A DNA stretch of 44,629 bases from an uncultured Opitutia bacterium (GTDB lineage Bacteria > Verrucomicrobiota > Verrucomicrobiia > Opitutales > Opitutaceae): positions 1 through 44,629 of the forward strand of contig CAIONS010000047.1 of NCBI GenBank assembly GCA_903859715.1. The letters are read 5' to 3'. The notes beneath the pieces are model-generated. The model had not been told where the DNA came from, did no database searches, and saw only the letters and a program-made list of their open reading frames with translations. The position numbers were made by a program, and so were the translations under genes. This document shows positions 40,563-44,629 of this stretch, in pieces; positions within the stretch are counted from its first letter, which is position 1; every line of letters starts with the position of its first letter.

Positions 40563-40582
40563 GGCGGGTGAGGGCACCCGCC
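40563..40582. repeat. GGCGGGTG hairpin between convergent genes
   Basis: GGCGGGTGAGGGCACCCGCC: an 8-bp stem with a 4-nt loop. It lies between the stops of the sulfatase-like and histidine kinase genes. It resembles half of the element at 32261-32319 and has no T-run, so a terminator role is uncertain. Confidence 0.7.
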
Positions 40583-40601
40583 ACACAAATAACGCGACAC
40601 T

Positions 40602-43600
40602 TCACCCGATCAGGCGCTCGCCGATGGGCGTGGGGGCGGGCTTGTCGAACAGGCGGCGGATGGCGGCGCCGATTTCGTGGAGCTTCACCGGTTTGCTGAT
40701 GTAGTCATCCATGCCGGCGTCGAGACAGAGTTCGCGGTCGCCCTGCATGGCGTTGGCCGTGAGCGCGACGATCTTGGGCTGGCGGTCCGGCGGCAGCAGA
40801 CGGCGGATCTGGCGGCTGGCCTCCAAGCCATCCATCTCGGGCATCTGCAGATCCATCAGGACGAGATCATAATGGCGCGTCTCCAGCGCGGTGATCACCT
40901 CGAGGCCGTTGCTCACGGCGTCGGCGCGGTAGCCGAGGCGCTCGAGGAAGCGGAGGGCGACCTTCTGGTTGACGTTGTTGTCCTCGGCGAGAAGCACGTT
41001 GAGCGGAAATTCGGTGGCGAGCAGGAGCTTGGGGACGGCGGCGAGACCCTGGGACGCGATCTTCGGGTTGACGGGTGAGCCCAACGTGATGAGCGCTTGC
41101 AGGAGCGTGCTGGCCTTGAGCGGCTTGTAGACGACCGCGAACGGCTGGCCATCGGCCGGTGCGGCCGGTGCGGTCTGTCCGAACGGCAGCATCAACAACC
41201 GGGGTACTTTGAGCGTGAGCAGCGGGTCGAGCGGCGAAACGCCGGCCGTTTCATCGCCGTCCAGCACGAGGAGCACGGGCGGACTGGCCAGCGTGCCGAT
41301 GAGCGCGGCGGCCGTGCCCGCATCCTGGGCGAGCACGCACGTGGCACCGAGCGATTCGAGGAGGGTGCGGAGGCGCCTTTGAGTCACGGGGTTGTCCTCA
41401 ACGCACAGCACTGGGCCCGCGCGCAGAGCAGCCGGAAGGGCGGGCGCCGGGCCCTCGGTGGGCAGCGGAACCGCCTCGGTCTGGATGGTAAAGGTGAACG
41501 CGGCGCCGTAGCCGACCGTGCTGGTGACACTGATGCTGCCACCCATGAGAGCGGCGAGGCTTTGCGAGATGACGAGACCGAGGCCGGTGCCACCGTATTT
41601 GCGGGTGGTGGAGGAGTCGATCTGGCTGAAGGCCTTGAAGAGCCGGTCGAGGCGGTCCGGCGGGATGCCGATACCGGTGTCCCGGACCGTGAACTCGAGG
41701 GTGAGACCGGAGGCCGGTGCCACCGCCGGGACGGAGCGAACCTCGATGGAGATGTTGCCGCGCGGCGTGAACTTCACGGCGTTGTTGACGAGATTGACGA
41801 GGATCTGGCGGAGCCGCGTGACGTCGCCGAGAATCCACGGCGGAACCCCGGCCTCGATGTGATAAACGAGTTCGAGTTTCTTCGCCGAGGCCTGGAGGGC
41901 AAAAAGGTCGAGCGTTTCCTCGAGGCAGCTGACGAGCTCGAAGGGCATGTGCTCGAGGTCCATCTTGCCGGACTCGATCTTGGAGAAATCAAGGATGTCG
42001 TTGATAATGGTGAGGAGAGCTTCGCCGGAGATGCGGATGGTGTTGACGAAGTCCCGCTGCTCGGCGCTCAGCGACGATTCCATGAGGAGGCTGGTCATGC
42101 CGATGACGCCGTTCATCGGGGTGCGGATCTCATGGGACATGGACGCGAGGAATTCGCTCTTGGCGCGGGAGGCGTCGTCGGCCTCGGCCTCGGTCTCGAC
42201 GCGGGCGGTGATGTCGGACTCGATCGCGATGAAATTCTCCAGCTGGCCGGCCTCGTTGCGCACGGGCTGGATCTCGAGGTGAAGATGATATTTGCGGCCG
42301 GACTTGGAGTAATTGACGACATCGGTGCTGAGGCCCAGGCCGCGGGACATCGCGGCGCGGATCTGGACGATGGTGCGCGGGCTGGTATCGGGCCCGACCA
42401 TGAACTCGGCGGGATTCCGGCCGACGACCTCCGCGAGGGAGTATTCCATGACGCGGCAGAAGCTCTCGTTGACCCACTCGATGACGCCGCTGGGCGAGCC
42501 GATGAGCACGGGGTTGTCGGTTTTCGAGGCGACGAGGGAGAGTTTGCGCGTCTCGGCCTGGCTCTCGCGCAAGGCCAGCTCGGCCTCGCGGCGGGCGGTG
42601 ATGTCCTGGACGGTGCCGATGATCCGGGTCGGCAGGCCGTCGGCCGAACTGACGACGATCTTGGAGCGGGTATAAACCCAGCGCCACTCGCCGGTGCCGG
42701 CCTGCACGCGGTACTCGGGATCGATGAATGGAGTGCGGCCCTCGAGCTGGGCCTGGACGCGTTCCCGATAGAGCGGGAGGTCGTCGGGATGAATCAGCGA
42801 CTGCAGGATTTCGACGGTGGCCGGCATGCGGTGATGCTCGTAGCCGAGCATGGCCCACAGGCCGGGGCTGTAATAAATATGACCGGCGGCGACATTCCAT
42901 TCGAAGATGCCGATCTGGGTCGAATCGAGGGCGAGGCGCAGGCGTTCGTCCGAGATCTTCAGGCGCTCCTCGATCCGGCGGCGTTCCTCGTTTTCGGCGA
43001 CGAGCTTGCGGTTGGACAGCTCGGCGGCGCGCTGGCCGGTGCCGGCGCGACGGGCGAGGTGCACGCTGAGGCCGAGGAGCAGGGTGATGCCGAGGCCGGC
43101 GACGAGCGCGAGTTCAGGCAGGAAGCGGCGGTCGCTGGCGAGCGCGGCATCGGACGGCGTAAAGCTGAGCCGGATGCGGCGGTCGAAAATGGGGTAGGAC
43201 TTGTCGAGGGCGAGATCGGCGTTGTGATCCGTGGTGCCGGGGGCGGAGTCGAACAGCCGCTCGGGTCCGATCGCGATAATGATGTGGTAGTCGGAGGCCA
43301 GTTTGCGCTCATCGATAATGCCCGTGAAAAAAGGCCGGTAGAGAAACTCGGCCGCAACGAAGCCGGCGAGCTGGCCGGCGCGGGTGACCGGGGCATAAAC
43401 GACAAAGCCTTTGCCGCGGTCGCCGATGTCGGTGGTGCCGGAGACCACGGTGTTCCGCTCAGTCCGCACGCTCTCGAGGGCGCGGAAGCGCACTTCATCC
43501 CGGTGATGGTCCAGGTTGATGGCGGCCTCGTTGTCCTGCTGCGGATAAACCCACGTGTTGTGCAAGGTGAGGTTGACCCAGCTCAGCGACACGCAGCCGA

Positions 43601-44516
43601 GCTGCTTGAACTCGTCCATCTGGAGATGCGCGTCGGTCTCCCAGATGGCCGTGGCGTTTTCCTGGCCGTTGGCCCAGTTGGTCGCGAGGCGTTCGACGAG
43701 TGATTTCTGGTGATCGAGCTCGTAGTTGATGGTTGTGGCCAGGCCTTCCATGGAAGTCTGGGTCTTGGCGCCGATGTAGCCGTGCTCCCGGGCGCGCAGG
43801 CCGATCCACAGGATGAGCGTGAGGGTGAGGCAGGCCATGGCGGCCGGGATGGGCGACCAGCTGGGCGTGCCGCCCTCGGCCGCCACCGCCTCGCGCCAGG
43901 CGAGGCCCAGCAGGGCGAGGCCGAGCAGCAGCAGTGCAAGGCCGCTGAGCGGGGAGATGGCGGTATCGGTGCCCCAGCTGTACACCGCGGGCACGCCGGC
44001 GGCGTAACCCAGCAGGGTGGAGAAACCGACGGCGGCGACGATGGACCCGACCACGCCGCCGGCGAACGCCTGCGAACGCGCGCCCCGGGTGACGCTGCGC
44101 CAGACAAACGCCACCGCGACGAGCAGCAGGCAGAGCGCCGTTGCCAGCGACATGCGGCCGGATTGCGCCGTATCGATCATCAGGTGGTCGTGGGCGAGCA
44201 GCTCATCGATCTTGAAATCCGCATTCAGGGTGTATTCCCCGAGCGTGAGCGCCGTGAGCACGACCGCAGGCAGGGAGCACCAGACGGGGGGGAACCACTT
44301 CAACTCCAGACCGAGCAACGCACCGCCCAGCAGGAGGACGCACAGCGATTCGTTGACGGTGATGGGGGCAAACCTGACCCACGGCTGCACCAGCGCGTCG
44401 ATATGAAACCACCAACCGGCCAGGCTGCAGGCCCCGAGGAGCACCAGCGCACCGGCCAGAAGCAGCGAGAGGCGTTCAAGCCAGGAGCGGCGTGGCAGTG
44501 TGGGCAAAATCGCCAT
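40602..44516 (-). CDS. Membrane hybrid sensor histidine kinase with CHASE, PAS and two receiver domains
   Basis: 1304 residues from ATG 44516; the frame starts 14 codons earlier. About seven N-terminal transmembrane helices (to about 250) are followed by a CHASE-like extracytoplasmic sensor (about 265-480), another helix, and two PAS domains (about 520-640 and 655-775). HisKA has H795 in S-H-E-I-R-T-P, and the ATPase domain has N-x3-N, D-T-G-I-G-I and G-G-T-G-L-G-L. The first receiver (about 1035-1150) keeps L-V-L-D but has an atypical T/S position. The second (about 1170-1290) is complete with D1222 (L-M-D-L-Q-M-P). No separate response regulator is adjacent. Confidence 0.93.
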   Translation of the reverse strand: MAILPTLPRRSWLERLSLLLAGALVLLGACSLAGWWFHIDALVQPWVRFAPITVNESLCVLLLGGALLGLELKWFPPVWCSLPAVVLTALTLGEYTLNADFKIDELLAHDHLMIDTAQSGRMSLATALCLLLVAVAFVWRSVTRGARSQAFAGGVVGSIVAAVGFSTLLGYAAGVPAVYSWGTDTAISPLSGLALLLLGLALLGLAWREAVAAEGGTPSWSPIPAAMACLTLTLILWIGLRAREHGYIGAKTQTSMEGLATTINYELDHQKSLVERLATNWANGQENATAIWETDAHLQMDEFKQLGCVSLSWVNLTLHNTWVYPQQDNEAAINLDHHRDEVRFRALESVRTERNTVVSGTTDIGDRGKGFVVYAPVTRAGQLAGFVAAEFLYRPFFTGIIDERKLASDYHIIIAIGPERLFDSAPGTTDHNADLALDKSYPIFDRRIRLSFTPSDAALASDRRFLPELALVAGLGITLLLGLSVHLARRAGTGQRAAELSNRKLVAENEERRRIEERLKISDERLRLALDSTQIGIFEWNVAAGHIYYSPGLWAMLGYEHHRMPATVEILQSLIHPDDLPLYRERVQAQLEGRTPFIDPEYRVQAGTGEWRWVYTRSKIVVSSADGLPTRIIGTVQDITARREAELALRESQAETRKLSLVASKTDNPVLIGSPSGVIEWVNESFCRVMEYSLAEVVGRNPAEFMVGPDTSPRTIVQIRAAMSRGLGLSTDVVNYSKSGRKYHLHLEIQPVRNEAGQLENFIAIESDITARVETEAEADDASRAKSEFLASMSHEIRTPMNGVIGMTSLLMESSLSAEQRDFVNTIRISGEALLTIINDILDFSKIESGKMDLEHMPFELVSCLEETLDLFALQASAKKLELVYHIEAGVPPWILGDVTRLRQILVNLVNNAVKFTPRGNISIEVRSVPAVAPASGLTLEFTVRDTGIGIPPDRLDRLFKAFSQIDSSTTRKYGGTGLGLVISQSLAALMGGSISVTSTVGYGAAFTFTIQTEAVPLPTEGPAPALPAALRAGPVLCVEDNPVTQRRLRTLLESLGATCVLAQDAGTAAALIGTLASPPVLLVLDGDETAGVSPLDPLLTLKVPRLLMLPFGQTAPAAPADGQPFAVVYKPLKASTLLQALITLGSPVNPKIASQGLAAVPKLLLATEFPLNVLLAEDNNVNQKVALRFLERLGYRADAVSNGLEVITALETRHYDLVLMDLQMPEMDGLEASRQIRRLLPPDRQPKIVALTANAMQGDRELCLDAGMDDYISKPVKLHEIGAAIRRLFDKPAPTPIGERLIG

Positions 44517-44532
44517 TAAGGTATTTACCCTA

Positions 44533-44561
44533 AGTATAGGCCTCGTCTGCCGGCGCAACGA
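44533..44561 (-). promoter_or_regulatory. Putative sigma-70 promoter of the histidine kinase gene
   Basis: On the minus strand TATACT (-10, 44538-44533) is preceded by TCGTTG (-35, 44561-44556) with 17 bp between. The -10 is near consensus, but the -35 is weak. The transcript would start a few bases before the ATG at 44516, so the leader would be very short. Confidence 0.38.
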
Positions 44562-44602
44562 GTTTTCAGCCGGGGTGGGATGAGCTGTGGCCTGATTCCG
44601 AT

Positions 44603-44629
44603 GTAGGGCGGGGTCGCTGACCCCGCCAA
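44603..44629. repeat. GTAGGGCGGGGTC palindromic repeat, window-end copy
   Basis: GTAGGGCGGGGTCGCTGACC and the following CCGCCAA are identical, in the opposite orientation, to positions 52-78. The element is cut off by the window end. Confidence 0.85.

Noticed and set aside
41097-43703. Plus-strand open frame of 868 codons opposite the histidine kinase
   Set aside because: It is antisense to conserved kinase domains; its composition is Gly/Ala/Glu/Arg-rich with no recognisable domain.

Overview
The window looks like a GC-rich chromosomal segment from the phylum Verrucomicrobiota, most likely an Opitutaceae-type bacterium. This is an inference from gene content and style, because no rRNA marker is present. 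Pointers are the Bacteroidetes/Verrucomicrobia-like ParE and ParC, a GxxExxY protein inside a CGCAGAGACGC-type repeat, PhyH-family dioxygenases beside GH29- and GH78-like glycosidases, sulfatase-like and DUF1684 proteins, a YXWGXW protein, and many families of palindromic intergenic repeats. I see no tRNA, rRNA, CRISPR array or prophage.

Layout. (1) 1-6400: a tRNA-guanine transglycosylase fused to an MnmC-like methyltransferase, a small protein, then two PhyH dioxygenases around a GH29-like glycosidase and a sugar epimerase/dehydratase (a probable glycan or secondary-metabolite module). (2) 6500-13530: housekeeping and envelope genes: EngB GTPase, M23 peptidase, ferritin-like protein, PAP2 phosphatase, PagL-like deacylase, DUF3892, DTW-domain tRNA enzyme, fatty acid desaturase and 2-Cys peroxiredoxin. 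(3) 13670-19280: GH78-like glycosidase, M55 aminopeptidase, glycine-zipper lipoprotein, a 59-residue membrane protein and an MFS transporter. (4) 19380-23210: a DUF1684 protein and a DsbA-like protein whose stop codons are both supplied by the inverted repeats of a RAYT transposase element, then an AsmA-like protein and a small membrane protein. (5) 23350-29200: parE and parC, separated only by a repeat-bounded GxxExxY cassette, then a decayed acid phosphatase tail and a gene-free repeat pair. (6) 29300-33450: a possible 29-residue ORF with a strong Shine-Dalgarno, PIN-PhoH ATPase, a membrane protein, PduO-type cobalamin adenosyltransferase and peptide deformylase. (7) 33500-38290: a coupled pair of unknown envelope proteins and a coupled UbiA-like/methyltransferase pair. 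(8) 38430-44520: dienelactone hydrolase, a sulfatase-like protein lacking catalytic residues, and a large membrane hybrid histidine kinase.

The most distinctive feature is the density of small palindromic or inverted-repeat elements: 115-bp MITE-like copies, GTAGGGCGGG hairpins, CTCACGCAGAG repeats, nested CACCAAGATCGC/TCTTACAGGAGG repeats and AACCACGGATTTCACGGAT pairs. They sit at gene ends, sometimes supply stop codons or a start region, and in one case look recruited as a terminator. The most interesting single proteins are the Tgt-MnmC fusion, the GxxExxY cassette protein and the inactive sulfatase homologue, whose gene carries a heptanucleotide tandem repeat.
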